From NCBI RefSeq assembly GCF_900095845.1, contig NZ_FMIX01000004.1, forward strand, positions 379,501 to 443,500: DNA of 64,000 nt. Direction: 5' to 3'. The notes beneath the pieces were generated by a model. The model had not been told where the DNA came from and made no database searches. It worked only from the letters and a program-made list of their open reading frames with translations. This stretch comes from Streptococcus timonensis. GTDB lineage: Bacteria; Bacillota; Bacilli; Lactobacillales; Streptococcaceae. Of the stretch, positions 25,561 through 34,393 are shown piece by piece. Position 1 is the stretch's first letter. Each line of letters opens with the position of its first letter. A program made the translations under genes and the position numbers.

Positions 25561-26421
25561 CTAATGAATCTTATATCTCGGATCCTTAAGACTTAGCACA
25601 CTGGCATTGATAACAGCCCCGAGGATGAGAATTTTGGCAATTAAAATAAACCAAAACATAATTACAACCACGATAATAGAGCTGAAAAAACGGACATCGA
25701 CAAGATGATTAACATATGTGTTTATAGATGTTGAGAAGATATTCAAAAATAGCATAAGTGTCACTAGTACAAAGATGCTACCAGGTAGAATGTAACGAAT
25801 ACTAGTTACCTTTACATTTGGTAAGAAGTAATAGAGCATGACCAAGATGGCAAACAGAAGTATGTAGATGATAGGACCTGTAAAATCCTGTAAATAATCA
25901 AACAAAATGCTATCAGATTGCCAATAGTTCTTAAGAAAGTTTAAGAGCATTTGGCCAAAAATACTCAAGAACAATGCTAAAGCAAAGAGGATTTGTAATC
26001 CAAAACTAACGAGTAAGGACATAAGCTGATGACTGATAAGTCCTCGATTTTTTGCAACACCGTATGCCTTATTGAAAGCCTTTTGAAGGAAATCCATTGA
26101 TTTTGAAAAAGTCCATAGAGCTGATAAAACTGAAAAACTAAGTAATCCCGTCGATGGTTGCGTAAGAACTTCACGAACAATTTTTTCAATCACTTCAAAC
26201 ATAGAATCGGGTAGAAATTCCTTAAGGGCAATTAAAAAATTGGAGATAGGGATTTGAAAATAGGGAAGGATGTTGACCGCTATCATGATTAGCGGAAAAA
26301 TCGATATTAACCAGTAGTAAGCGACAGCTACACTAGTTAACTCACTATCTGACTCTTTATAAAAATATAAAAAAGCTTTTATTAAGGGTCTTTCAGTTAG
26401 GTGTATCCACAACTTTTTCAT
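25561..26421 (-). CDS. YihY/BrkB family membrane protein
   Basis: A 286-residue integral membrane protein with about six helices of the YihY (former 'virulence factor BrkB') family. Its role is not established, and older names such as ribonuclease BN are wrong for this family. Family features seen are 'AYYWLISIFPLIM' near 34-46 and a C-terminal 'FFSSIIVVVIMFWFILIAKILILGAVINA'. It is the last gene of a five-gene operon, 39 bp after the antiporter, with ribosome site TTTGGAGAG. No clear terminator was found in the 114 bp that follow. Confidence 0.85.
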   Translation of the reverse strand: MKKLWIHLTERPLIKAFLYFYKESDSELTSVAVAYYWLISIFPLIMIAVNILPYFQIPISNFLIALKEFLPDSMFEVIEKIVREVLTQPSTGLLSFSVLSALWTFSKSMDFLQKAFNKAYGVAKNRGLISHQLMSLLVSFGLQILFALALFLSIFGQMLLNFLKNYWQSDSILFDYLQDFTGPIIYILLFAILVMLYYFLPNVKVTSIRYILPGSIFVLVTLMLFLNIFSTSINTYVNHLVDVRFFSSIIVVVIMFWFILIAKILILGAVINASVLSLKDPRYKIH

Positions 26422-26460
26422 TTTATACTCTCCAAAGTGTTTTATTTTTTAAGAAAAATC

Positions 26461-28515
26461 CTAATTTCTTCTTACCAACTCCATCATATCATAAGGCAAT
26501 GTATTAGCAGATTCTTTAAGAGAATAGCTTTCAAGATTGTTGACATTTTGCCTTAATTTTTTTGCATATTGTGCTGAGATGAGTTTTTGTTCCTCAAACT
26601 CAAAGATACATTTTCGTTCAAGATAGTAACCTCTAAGCATTTCATCAATATTGTTTGGCTTTATCTTATTGATAACTCGTTCAACAAAAGCACCACTAGT
26701 GATATTACCAGTTTCACGTAGCCTTGATTCTTGCATGAAACTAATCAAGGTACTCTTATAGATTCCCTTAAGATTTTCAAGACTTTCAATAATGATTTCC
26801 GTATTGGCTAGATAAAGATCAGCAATTTGATCATAATCAATGGCCTGAAGTATAGGGTTGTTCTTATCTTTCCATGAACGGAAGGTTTTACCAAATGTTA
26901 ATATCTCATGAATGATAAAACGAATAATCCGCAATGATACTAGGAAATAGTAAGTAATTCTGGAAGCAATGTTTCGATTGATTCCTTTTTCCATATTTTT
27001 TAAATAACGTTGATAGACACGATAGCCTCTCTCACCAATCTTGCCATCTTCAAAAGCTTGTTCCAAACTATCACTCTCAATACTAAGGATAAGTAGTTTG
27101 AGAGCTTCCCAGTCTTCTTGAATTTCTTTGTTTTCTAAACTCAAAATAAGATTTTCTATTCGACCATGGTAGTTATCGATAGCGGCATAGAGTGGAACTT
27201 TATTTTTTGTTTTATTCAAATCCTTCTCTAACTCGACTGCAACTGCGTTTAAAATTGCGATATGCATAAGTTGGTCAGTTGATGTCTTTTGTTCTTCGGA
27301 TAAATGTGGAAGTACAACTAAGCCTGTTAAAAAACTGAGTAAGGTTACACCAGCGACTAAAAAGAGAAGTAGCGGATGTTCTTGCTCTAAATTAGTAGGA
27401 ATGAGCAAGATTGTTGCTATAGAAACTGTACCCTTTACACCAGAAAACGTCAACAGTAGCATATCTTTCATATACTTATGGAGACTTTTTTGGAGTCTTT
27501 TGATACGAAATACATAAAAACCGTAAATCATGAAAAAGCGGATAGCAAAAAGCAGGAAGGTCAAGAGAAAAACACTGAGCAAGAGAAGTACTTTGTTGTA
27601 GAAAGCACTCTTAAGAATTGGTTCCGCGATCATTTCCAGTTCCATTCCAAGAATGACAAAGACTGAACCGTTGAGCATAAAGGTTACAGTGCGCCAAACA
27701 GTCTCAGTAACTGTATCAACTTGCGCTTCAAGGAGATTTATTTTCTTGAAACGACTGGCTTTCAGAATCCCAGCAACAACAACGGCGATGATGCCAGAAA
27801 CATGAATTTCTTCGGCTATGAAAAAAGTCAAGAGAGGTAAACTAAGTTCCAATAAGAGCTCACTTGCGATATCTGTTGCACGGACGCTGAGAAGAAAGGT
27901 ATGAAGGAAGCGATTGATTAAGGCTGTTATAAAGCCGACTGCAAAACCTCCAACGATGGAAATGGCTAATGAAGTTCCGGCTTGGGTAAGGGAGAATGTT
28001 CCTGTTGTCCAAGCGATAAGAGCCATTCGAAAAGCTACTAATCCAGAAGCATCATTCAGAAGACCTTCCCCTTTTAGGATATTAGAGACCCGCTTTGGGA
28101 AGGAAAAGCGTTGAGAAAGGGATGCGAAGGCGACTAGGTCAGTAGGACCTAAAGCAGCACCAACTGCAACACAGGCAGCCAAAGGTAAGCTAACCCAAAG
28201 GACATGTATAAGTCCTCCTATACTCAGAGTTGAAATAAAGATAACTGGAAAAATCAAGTAGAGTACAATTCTCCAGTGTTTTAAGATAGAAGTTATATCT
28301 GATTCTTGAGCTTCACGAAAGAGGAGGGGGCCAATTACAAGAGCTAGGAATAACTCAGTGTCTAGGTGATACTGATTATTTGGTAAAAAAAGTCCTACCA
28401 CAATACCCAGTAGAATCTGGATAAGTGGCATTGGTATAAAAGGAAATAGCTTATTGGTAGTACTCGATACGATGAGAACTAGCAAAAAAATGAGGAGATA
28501 AAATAGTAAGTCCAT
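26461..28515 (-). CDS. Na+/H+ antiporter, CPA1 family
   Basis: Monovalent cation/proton antiporter of 684 residues. The N-terminal 400 residues form a 12-13 helix NhaP/NHE-type transporter with the ion-site motif ALGPTDLVAFASL and a second 'EGLLNDASGLVAF' segment. A cytoplasmic, mostly helical C-terminal domain (about 410-684) may regulate activity. Likely role is pH and sodium homeostasis. Ribosome site TAGGAGG. It is fourth in the operon led by the radical SAM gene. Confidence 0.88.
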   Translation of the reverse strand: MDLLFYLLIFLLVLIVSSTTNKLFPFIPMPLIQILLGIVVGLFLPNNQYHLDTELFLALVIGPLLFREAQESDITSILKHWRIVLYLIFPVIFISTLSIGGLIHVLWVSLPLAACVAVGAALGPTDLVAFASLSQRFSFPKRVSNILKGEGLLNDASGLVAFRMALIAWTTGTFSLTQAGTSLAISIVGGFAVGFITALINRFLHTFLLSVRATDIASELLLELSLPLLTFFIAEEIHVSGIIAVVVAGILKASRFKKINLLEAQVDTVTETVWRTVTFMLNGSVFVILGMELEMIAEPILKSAFYNKVLLLLSVFLLTFLLFAIRFFMIYGFYVFRIKRLQKSLHKYMKDMLLLTFSGVKGTVSIATILLIPTNLEQEHPLLLFLVAGVTLLSFLTGLVVLPHLSEEQKTSTDQLMHIAILNAVAVELEKDLNKTKNKVPLYAAIDNYHGRIENLILSLENKEIQEDWEALKLLILSIESDSLEQAFEDGKIGERGYRVYQRYLKNMEKGINRNIASRITYYFLVSLRIIRFIIHEILTFGKTFRSWKDKNNPILQAIDYDQIADLYLANTEIIIESLENLKGIYKSTLISFMQESRLRETGNITSGAFVERVINKIKPNNIDEMLRGYYLERKCIFEFEEQKLISAQYAKKLRQNVNNLESYSLKESANTLPYDMMELVRRN

Positions 28516-28526
28516 ACTTGATCCTC

Positions 28527-28781
28527 CTATTTATGCTGTCGACAGGCTTCAAAAAGTTCCTTTTGTTCTTGGATTTTTTGATCGATTAGGGAGCAGTCTT
28601 TATGCTCGATTTTTTTTTGACATCGCTCCATTTCGAGTGAAATGAGTTTTTTCTTGATTTTAAGCATTTTCTTAGTCATTCGAGCTTCATCCAAAATCCC
28701 AATAGCTCGCTCATGCTCAGTTGATTCAACGAAGTTATGGCGCATGGCCTCTATTTTGTCTCGCAGGTATTGTTTATCCAT
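28527..28781 (-). CDS. small charged coiled-coil protein, unknown function
   Basis: An 84-residue soluble protein rich in Lys, Glu, Arg and Gln, predicted almost wholly helical, with heptad-like spacing and three Cys (in ERCQ, KDCS and EACR). I do not recognise the family. It overlaps the end of mnmM by 8 bp and ends 11 bp before the antiporter start, so it is expressed with them. The tight packing supports a real gene. Confidence 0.65.
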   Translation of the reverse strand: MDKQYLRDKIEAMRHNFVESTEHERAIGILDEARMTKKMLKIKKKLISLEMERCQKKIEHKDCSLIDQKIQEQKELFEACRQHK

Positions 28782-29331
28782 GTCGATACCTTTCTAATTT
28801 TTCAATCATCACTAAAAACGGTGGATTATTAACTTGGTTGAGAGTTCGATAAATTGTAGCGGTATATTCTTGTTGGGGTAACTGACTAACATAATTCAGT
28901 ACAGCATCTTTTTCAAGATCACCACCTTCATGACCATAATAAATCATGATGGCAATTCGTCCGCCCCTTACAAGCATGTGACAAAGTTTCTCGAGAGCCT
29001 CTATGGTAGTGTGAGGTCGTGTGATAATAGATTTGTCAGCAGAGGGAAGATAACCCAGATTGAAAATAGCAGCCTTAAGCTCTGACACAAACTGATCAAC
29101 AGTTTCATGTCCCTGCAATATTAACTGCACATTGGTCAAGCCAGCTGCTTGCAAGCGTTGATTTGTTTTTTCTAATGCCTGTTCTTGAATGTCAAAGGCA
29201 TAAACTTGTTTAGCTAATTTTGCTAGAAATAGTGTATCATGGCCATTCCCCATTGTTGCATCAACAACGATATCATCTTTTATGATAACTTGAGTTAGAA
29301 AATCATGTGCCATTTCAAGAGGTTTTTTCAT
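28774..29331 (-). CDS. mnmM: tRNA U34 methyltransferase MnmM-like (YtqB family)
   Basis: SAM-dependent methyltransferase of 185 residues. Motif I is VVDATMGNGHDTLFLA (about 22-37), an acidic 'AFDIQEQAL' follows, and FNLGYLPSADKS matches the (N/D)-P-P-like catalytic region. YtqB of Bacillus subtilis, the family model, is reported to methylate aminomethyl-2-thiouridine at position 34 of tRNAs (mnm5s2U), a step done by MnmC in E. coli. It overlaps the upstream radical SAM gene by 17 bp, the same pairing as ytqA-ytqB in Bacillus. Older annotation: putative rRNA methylase. Confidence 0.85.
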   Translation of the reverse strand: MKKPLEMAHDFLTQVIIKDDIVVDATMGNGHDTLFLAKLAKQVYAFDIQEQALEKTNQRLQAAGLTNVQLILQGHETVDQFVSELKAAIFNLGYLPSADKSIITRPHTTIEALEKLCHMLVRGGRIAIMIYYGHEGGDLEKDAVLNYVSQLPQQEYTATIYRTLNQVNNPPFLVMIEKLERYRHG

Positions 29332-30262
29332 TGTTAAACTCCTGCTTTATTGCTTTACAACCTTGAACACTTCCTCGACGTCTCATTTCAGTTTCGATAC
29401 TATTTAAAACTTCCCATTTATTAAGACTCCACATGGGACCAATCAACATATGGCGAGGAGCATCTCCAGTGATCCGATGGATGACGATATGCTTGGGAAT
29501 AATCTCTAACTGATCACAAATAACTTTAACATACTCTTCTTGGCTCATCAGTTGCAATCTACCCTCGTGATAATCACGCTGCATCCTAGTGTTGGTCATT
29601 AAGTGGAGTAGATGCAGTTTAATCCCTTGAATATCATTATCAGTTACACAACGGCAGACATTTTCCACCATCATTTCATGGGTTTCCCCAGGCAAGCCAT
29701 TGATGAGATGGGCTACAATTTCAATTTTAGGGAATTTTCTCAATCGTTTGACCGTCTCTACATATAATTCATAAGAATGAGCACGATTGATTAAGTCAGA
29801 AGTTTCTTCAAAAGTAGTCTGTAAACCCAATTCAACAGTCACATGCATTCGTTCTGACAGTTCTGCCAAGTATTCGATAGTCTCATCAGGCAGGCAATCT
29901 GGTCGTGTACCAATATTGATTCCAACAACACCGGGTTCATTAATAGCTTGTTCATACCGTTCCCGAATAACTTCCAATTTTTCATGGGTATTGGTAAAGT
30001 TTTGGAAATAGACTAGATATTTTTTTACATCTGGCCATTTGCGGTGCATAAAGTCAATTTCTTTATAAAATTGCTCACGAATAGGAGCGTCAGGTGCAAC
30101 GATAGCATCTCCAGATCCAGAAACAGTACAAAAAGTACAACCTCCATGAGCTACTGTACCATCACGATTGGGACAATCAAATCCAGCATCGATAGGAACT
30201 TTGAAAGTTTTTTCTCCGAATAAATTTCGATAATAATCATTCAAGGTATTATAGGATTTCAT
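29315..30262 (-). CDS. radical SAM protein, TIGR01212/YtqA family
   Basis: Iron-sulfur enzyme of 315 residues. The cluster motif is Cys30-x11-Cys42-x2-Cys45 (CPNRDG...GCTFC), followed by GINIGTRPDCL, VELGLQ and a C-terminal HRITGDAPRH motif. The reaction is unknown; pairing with mnmM hints at tRNA modification (inference). The start is placed at the ATG at 30262. A start eight codons upstream would lie before the promoter, whose -10 ends seven bases from this ATG, so the mRNA is predicted to be leaderless. It is the first gene of the operon radical SAM-mnmM-small protein-antiporter-yihY. Confidence 0.88.
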   Translation of the reverse strand: MKSYNTLNDYYRNLFGEKTFKVPIDAGFDCPNRDGTVAHGGCTFCTVSGSGDAIVAPDAPIREQFYKEIDFMHRKWPDVKKYLVYFQNFTNTHEKLEVIRERYEQAINEPGVVGINIGTRPDCLPDETIEYLAELSERMHVTVELGLQTTFEETSDLINRAHSYELYVETVKRLRKFPKIEIVAHLINGLPGETHEMMVENVCRCVTDNDIQGIKLHLLHLMTNTRMQRDYHEGRLQLMSQEEYVKVICDQLEIIPKHIVIHRITGDAPRHMLIGPMWSLNKWEVLNSIETEMRRRGSVQGCKAIKQEFNNEKTS

Positions 30263-30269
30263 AGCTAAT

Positions 30270-30278
30270 ATTATATCA
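30270..30278 (-). promoter_or_regulatory. promoter of the radical SAM-to-yihY operon, predicted leaderless
   Basis: Minus strand extended -10 TGA-TATAAT (30278 to 30270), then ATTAGCT and ATG. No Shine-Dalgarno. The -10 is identical to that of murT. Confidence 0.72.
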
Positions 30279-30367
30279 GAAATCACTTATAAACTCAAAA
30301 ACAGCTAGTATATAAAAGTTTTGAAAATCTCTTTTTATAAAAAAATTCAATTTTTTTTATAAAAGCC

Positions 30368-30395
30368 TTTACAAAAAAATAAAAAGTGGTAAAAT
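30368..30395 (+). promoter_or_regulatory. ptsG promoter
   Basis: TTTACA (30368-30373), 16 bp, TAAAAT (30390-30395) with a TG extension. Predicted start near 30402. Confidence 0.7.
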
Positions 30396-30411
30396 TAAAA
30401 CATAAACACGC

Positions 30412-30436
30412 GCAAACGTTTTCGTAAAACGTTTGC
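30412..30436 (+). promoter_or_regulatory. palindromic cre-like site / hairpin in the ptsG leader
   Basis: Perfect 11 bp arms GCAAACGTTTT (30412-30422) and AAAACGTTTGC (30426-30436) around CGT. Each arm contains the AAACGTTTT core of a CcpA cre site. It lies about 10 nt after the predicted transcription start, so it could act as a CcpA roadblock, or as an RNA hairpin. Confidence 0.6.
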
Positions 30437-30460
30437 CGAATAAATATAAAGGAGATTTGA

Positions 30461-32647
30461 ATGATGAAAGATACATTCAAAAATGTCTTGTCTTTCGAGT
30501 TTTGGCAGAAATTCGGTAAGGCTCTAATGGTGGTTATCGCTGTTATGCCAGCGGCTGGATTGATGATTTCAATCGGTAAGTCGCTCGTGATGATTAACCC
30601 TAACTCTGCACCACTTGTTGTTACTGGTGGTGTACTAGAGCAAATCGGTTGGGGAGTTATCGTTAACCTTCACATCTTGTTCGCCCTCGCTATTGGAGGA
30701 AGCTGGGCTAAAGAACGTGCTGGTGGTGCTTTTGCTGCCGGTCTAGCATTTATCTTAATCAACCGTATCACTGGTACAATCTTTGGCGTATCAGGAGACA
30801 TGCTGAAAGATCCAAATGCAATGGTTTCAACACTATTGGGTGGTTCAATCAAAGTTTCTGATTACTTTATCAGTGTTATGGAAGCTCCAGCACTTAACAT
30901 GGGTGTTTTCGTAGGGATTATTTCTGGTTTTATAGGGGCAACTGCCTTTAATAAATACTACAACTTCCGTAAGCTTCCTGATGCACTTTCATTCTTTAAC
31001 GGAAAACGTTTTGTACCATTCGTAGTTATTCTTCGTTCAGTAATTGCTGCAATTCTTCTTTCAATTTTCTGGCCACTTGTTCAAACAGGTATTAATAGCT
31101 TTGGTATCTGGATTGCTAACTCTCAAGAAACAGCTCCAGTTCTAGCACCATTTTTGTATGGTACTTTGGAACGCTTGCTCTTGCCATTTGGACTTCACCA
31201 CATGTTGACTATCCCAATGAACTATACAGCTCTTGGTGGTACATATGATGTCTTAACTGGTGCAGCAAAAGGTAGCCAAGTATTTGGTCAAGATCCACTT
31301 TGGCTTGCATGGGTAACTGACCTTGTAAACCTTAAAGGTACTGACGCAGGTCAATACCAACACTTGTTAGATACAGTACATCCAGCTCGTTTCAAAGTTG
31401 GACAAATGATTGGTTCGTTCGGTATTTTGATGGGTGTGGCTGCTGCGATTTACCGTAATGTTGAAGCAGACAAGAAACACCAATACAAAGGAATGATGAT
31501 TGCGACAGCTCTTGCAACTTTCTTGACTGGTGTTACTGAGCCGATTGAATATATGTTCATGTTCGTTGCAACACCTCTTTACCTTGTCTACTCACTAGTT
31601 CAAGGTGCTGCCTTTGCTATGGCTGACGTAGTAAATCTACGTATGCACTCATTCGGTTCTATCGAATTCTTGACTCGTACTCCACTGGCTGTTAACGCAG
31701 GTCTTGGAATGGATATCATTAACTTTGTTTGGGTAACTGTCCTCTTTGCAGTTATCATGTACTTCATTGCTAACTTCATGATTCAAAAATTCAACTATGC
31801 AACTCCAGGACGTAATGGAAATTACGAAACAGCTGAAGGTGCTACTGAAGAAGGATCTAACGGAGAAGGGCAAGTTGCTGCAGCTTCTCAAGCTGTAAAT
31901 ATTATCAATCTTCTTGGTGGACGTGCTAATATCGTCGATGTTGATGCTTGTATGACTCGTCTACGTGTTACAGTAAAAGATGCTGAAAAAGTTGGTTCTG
32001 AAGCACAATGGAAAGCAGAAGGAGCTATGGGGCTTGTCATGAAAGGACAAGGAGTTCAAGCTATCTACGGACCAAAAGCTGACGTTCTTAAATCAGATAT
32101 CCAAGATATTCTTGATTCAGGTCAAGTCATTCCAGAAACACTTCCACACCAAATGACTGAAGTTCAAAAAGCTGAAGTAGAATTCAAGGGTGTGACAGAA
32201 GAAGTATACTCTGTTGCTGACGGTCAAGTAGTTGAATTAGAACAAGTTAAGGATCCTGTTTTCTCTCAAAAAATGATGGGTGACGGATTCGCAGTTGAAC
32301 CATCTAATGGACATATCCTTTCTCCAGTAGCTGGTACTGTTTCAAGTGTTTTCCCAACTAAACACGCTCTTGGTATTACGACTAAATCTGGTCTTGAAGT
32401 TCTTGTTCACATCGGTCTTGATACTGTTAGCCTTGAAGGTAAACCATTCGAAGTAAAAGTTTCAGAAGGTCAAACAGTTGCTGCTGGAGACCTCTTGGTT
32501 GAAGCAGATCTAAATGCGATTCGTGAAGCTGGTCGTGAAACATCTACAATCGTTGTATTTACAAATGCAGATGCTATCAAGTCAGTTAAACTAGAACAAA
32601 CAGGTTCACTTGCAGCTAAAACATTAGTTGCCAAAGTTGAATTGTAA
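30461..32647 (+). CDS. ptsG: PTS glucose transporter subunit EIICBA
   Basis: Imports and phosphorylates glucose (and possibly related sugars) using phosphate from HPr. One 728-residue chain holds the membrane IIC domain (about 1-430, with the GITEPIE-like segment GVTEPIEYMF), IIB (about 475-555, phospho-Cys497 in DACMTRLR) and IIA (about 590-728, phospho-His650 in LVHIGLDTV). Two ATG codons lie in tandem behind AAAGGAG; either may be used. HprK, the kinase that modifies HPr for CcpA signalling, starts near the end of this window. The cre-like leader fits control by that loop. Confidence 0.94.
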   Translation: MMKDTFKNVLSFEFWQKFGKALMVVIAVMPAAGLMISIGKSLVMINPNSAPLVVTGGVLEQIGWGVIVNLHILFALAIGGSWAKERAGGAFAAGLAFILINRITGTIFGVSGDMLKDPNAMVSTLLGGSIKVSDYFISVMEAPALNMGVFVGIISGFIGATAFNKYYNFRKLPDALSFFNGKRFVPFVVILRSVIAAILLSIFWPLVQTGINSFGIWIANSQETAPVLAPFLYGTLERLLLPFGLHHMLTIPMNYTALGGTYDVLTGAAKGSQVFGQDPLWLAWVTDLVNLKGTDAGQYQHLLDTVHPARFKVGQMIGSFGILMGVAAAIYRNVEADKKHQYKGMMIATALATFLTGVTEPIEYMFMFVATPLYLVYSLVQGAAFAMADVVNLRMHSFGSIEFLTRTPLAVNAGLGMDIINFVWVTVLFAVIMYFIANFMIQKFNYATPGRNGNYETAEGATEEGSNGEGQVAAASQAVNIINLLGGRANIVDVDACMTRLRVTVKDAEKVGSEAQWKAEGAMGLVMKGQGVQAIYGPKADVLKSDIQDILDSGQVIPETLPHQMTEVQKAEVEFKGVTEEVYSVADGQVVELEQVKDPVFSQKMMGDGFAVEPSNGHILSPVAGTVSSVFPTKHALGITTKSGLEVLVHIGLDTVSLEGKPFEVKVSEGQTVAAGDLLVEADLNAIREAGRETSTIVVFTNADAIKSVKLEQTGSLAAKTLVAKVEL

Positions 32648-32699
32648 TATGACAGGGGTTGGAAATGTTTTTCCAACCTCTTGTTTATAGGAGAAAAGT

Positions 32700-33518
32700 A
32701 TGAAATTTTTAACACTAAATACCCATAGTTGGATGGAAAAAGATCCCCAAGAAAAATTCCGACTTTTACTTCAAGACATTTTTGAACAAGACTACGATCT
32801 GATTTGTTTTCAAGAGATTAACCAAGAAATAAGTTCAATTCTTGTCGAAACAGATGAACTTTATCATCCCCTACCATCAGCTGAGCCAATTCATCAAGAT
32901 CATTATATCTATCTTTTGGTCCAAGAGTTGAAGAAAGCTGGTAGAGAATACTATTGGACTTGGGCCTACAACCATATTGGCTATGATCGATATCATGAAG
33001 GTGTTGGAATACTTTCTAAAAACCAAATCCAAGCACGAGAAATTTTAGTTTCAGATGTCGATGATCCTACAGACTATCATACTCGCAGAGTAGCCTTAGT
33101 AGAAACAACGGTAGATGGGAAAGATCTTGCAGTTGCAAGTGTGCACCTATCATGGTGGGATAAAGGCTTTCAAGAGGAGTGGGCTCGATTTGAATCAGTC
33201 TTAACTGATTTAAATAAACCACTTTTACTAGCAGGTGATTTTAATAATCCAGCTGGGCAAGAAGGTTATCAGACCATTCTTGCAAGTTCCTTATCACTAC
33301 AAGATGCCTATGAAGCTGCTCAAGAAAGAAGCGGTAGCTATACAGTCCCACCTGAAATCGATGGCTGGAAAGGAAATTCAGAACCTCTTCGAATTGACTA
33401 TGTGTTTACGACAAAAGATTTACAAGTTAAATACTTACATGTAGTCTTTGATGGACAAAATAGTCCACAAGTCAGTGACCATTATGGTCTAAAAACAGAA
33501 CTTATTTGGAAAGATTAA
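32700..33518 (+). CDS. endonuclease/exonuclease/phosphatase family protein
   Basis: Predicted metal-dependent phosphodiesterase or phosphatase of 272 residues. Conserved points are N7 in LTLNTHSW, the metal Glu in CFQEIN, the catalytic His in SVHLSWW, the Asp/Asn pair in AGDFNNP and the terminal SDHYG. No signal peptide, so cytoplasmic. The substrate (nucleic acid, sphingomyelin or inositol phosphates in relatives) is not determinable. Ribosome site TAGGAG. It sits 52 bp after ptsG, with only an imperfect GGTTGGAAA / TTTCCAACC hairpin and no T run between, so read-through from ptsG is likely. Confidence 0.87.
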   Translation: MKFLTLNTHSWMEKDPQEKFRLLLQDIFEQDYDLICFQEINQEISSILVETDELYHPLPSAEPIHQDHYIYLLVQELKKAGREYYWTWAYNHIGYDRYHEGVGILSKNQIQAREILVSDVDDPTDYHTRRVALVETTVDGKDLAVASVHLSWWDKGFQEEWARFESVLTDLNKPLLLAGDFNNPAGQEGYQTILASSLSLQDAYEAAQERSGSYTVPPEIDGWKGNSEPLRIDYVFTTKDLQVKYLHVVFDGQNSPQVSDHYGLKTELIWKD

Positions 33519-33544
33519 AGTCCAAAATATCCTAAAAATAGATT

Positions 33545-33572
33545 AACTCCCCTCATTTTTTTGAGGGGAGTT
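33545..33572 (+). terminator. terminator downstream of the nuclease-fold gene
   Basis: AACTCCCCTC (33545-33554), loop ATTTTTTT, GAGGGGAGTT (33563-33572). Only three T follow before G, so efficiency may be moderate. Confidence 0.7.
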
Positions 33573-33667
33573 TGCTTGTTAATGTTATTAATATAGGTAA
33601 AGTTTTTGATTGTATAACTTGTAAAATAGAATAAAATCCTTTAAAATAAAAAGTGTTGGAGGAATTT

Positions 33668-34393
33668 ATGAATGTAAATCAAACTGTGCGTATTATCCCA
33701 ACGCTAAAAGTAAATAATCGAAATCTAAATGAAGTGTTTTATGTAAATACTTTAGGGATGAAACCTTTATTGGAAGAATCAGCTTTCCTATCGTTAGGGG
33801 ACCAATCAGGTCTTGAAAAACTTGTTTTAGAAGAATCGCCAAGTATGAGAACCCGTAAGGTCGAAGGGACTAAGAAATTAGCTAAGTTAATCGTCAAAGT
33901 AAAAAATCCTTCAGAGATTGAAGCTCTACTCGCTCGTATGGAAACTTTACCTAAACTATTTAAAGGAAAAAAAGGCTATGCCTTTGAAATTCATTCACCT
34001 CAAGATTACCTTATCCTTCTTCATGCAGAAGATGATGTAAATGAATTAAAAAAGCTTGAAGAGGAAGTGAATTTTTCTAAAAATGATAGTATGATCTACT
34101 TGTCAGAATTTGAAATTTCAACAGAAATTCACTTGCCAAACCAAATTAAGAGTTTAGTTGAAGATGTAGAAACAGATAAGAAATTGATATTTAAACAAGG
34201 TCAGGGTGAGGATTTATTGGTTGAAAATTCTCTTACTTGGGATTTGTCTATGCTGAAGTTTCAAGTAGAAAAATTTGATATTCCAAGTCTTTGTCAGAAA
34301 TTTGAGTCAGTAGGATACTTTGTTCCAAAGTCTGAGAAGTTCTTTTTGACAACAGACACTAACAATATTGAATTGTGGTTTGAGGAAGTATGA
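33668..34393 (+). CDS. cppA: CppA family protein
   Basis: A 241-residue streptococcal protein with the two CppA domains: an N-terminal glyoxalase-like fold (about 1-120) and a C-terminal domain. CppA was first described as a complement C3-degrading proteinase of pneumococcus. The sequence has no signal peptide and no protease motif, so that role is doubtful, and the fold suggests a vicinal-oxygen-chelate type protein. The start is the ATG behind TGGAGG. It overlaps the next gene by 4 bp (ATGA). Confidence 0.88.
   Translation: MNVNQTVRIIPTLKVNNRNLNEVFYVNTLGMKPLLEESAFLSLGDQSGLEKLVLEESPSMRTRKVEGTKKLAKLIVKVKNPSEIEALLARMETLPKLFKGKKGYAFEIHSPQDYLILLHAEDDVNELKKLEEEVNFSKNDSMIYLSEFEISTEIHLPNQIKSLVEDVETDKKLIFKQGQGEDLLVENSLTWDLSMLKFQVEKFDIPSLCQKFESVGYFVPKSEKFFLTTDTNNIELWFEEV

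Noticed and set aside
32651..32680. Hairpin between ptsG and the nuclease-fold gene as a terminator
   Set aside because: The stem GGTTGGAAA / TTTCCAACC is good but is followed by CTCTTG, not a T run. It is more likely a processing or stability element.
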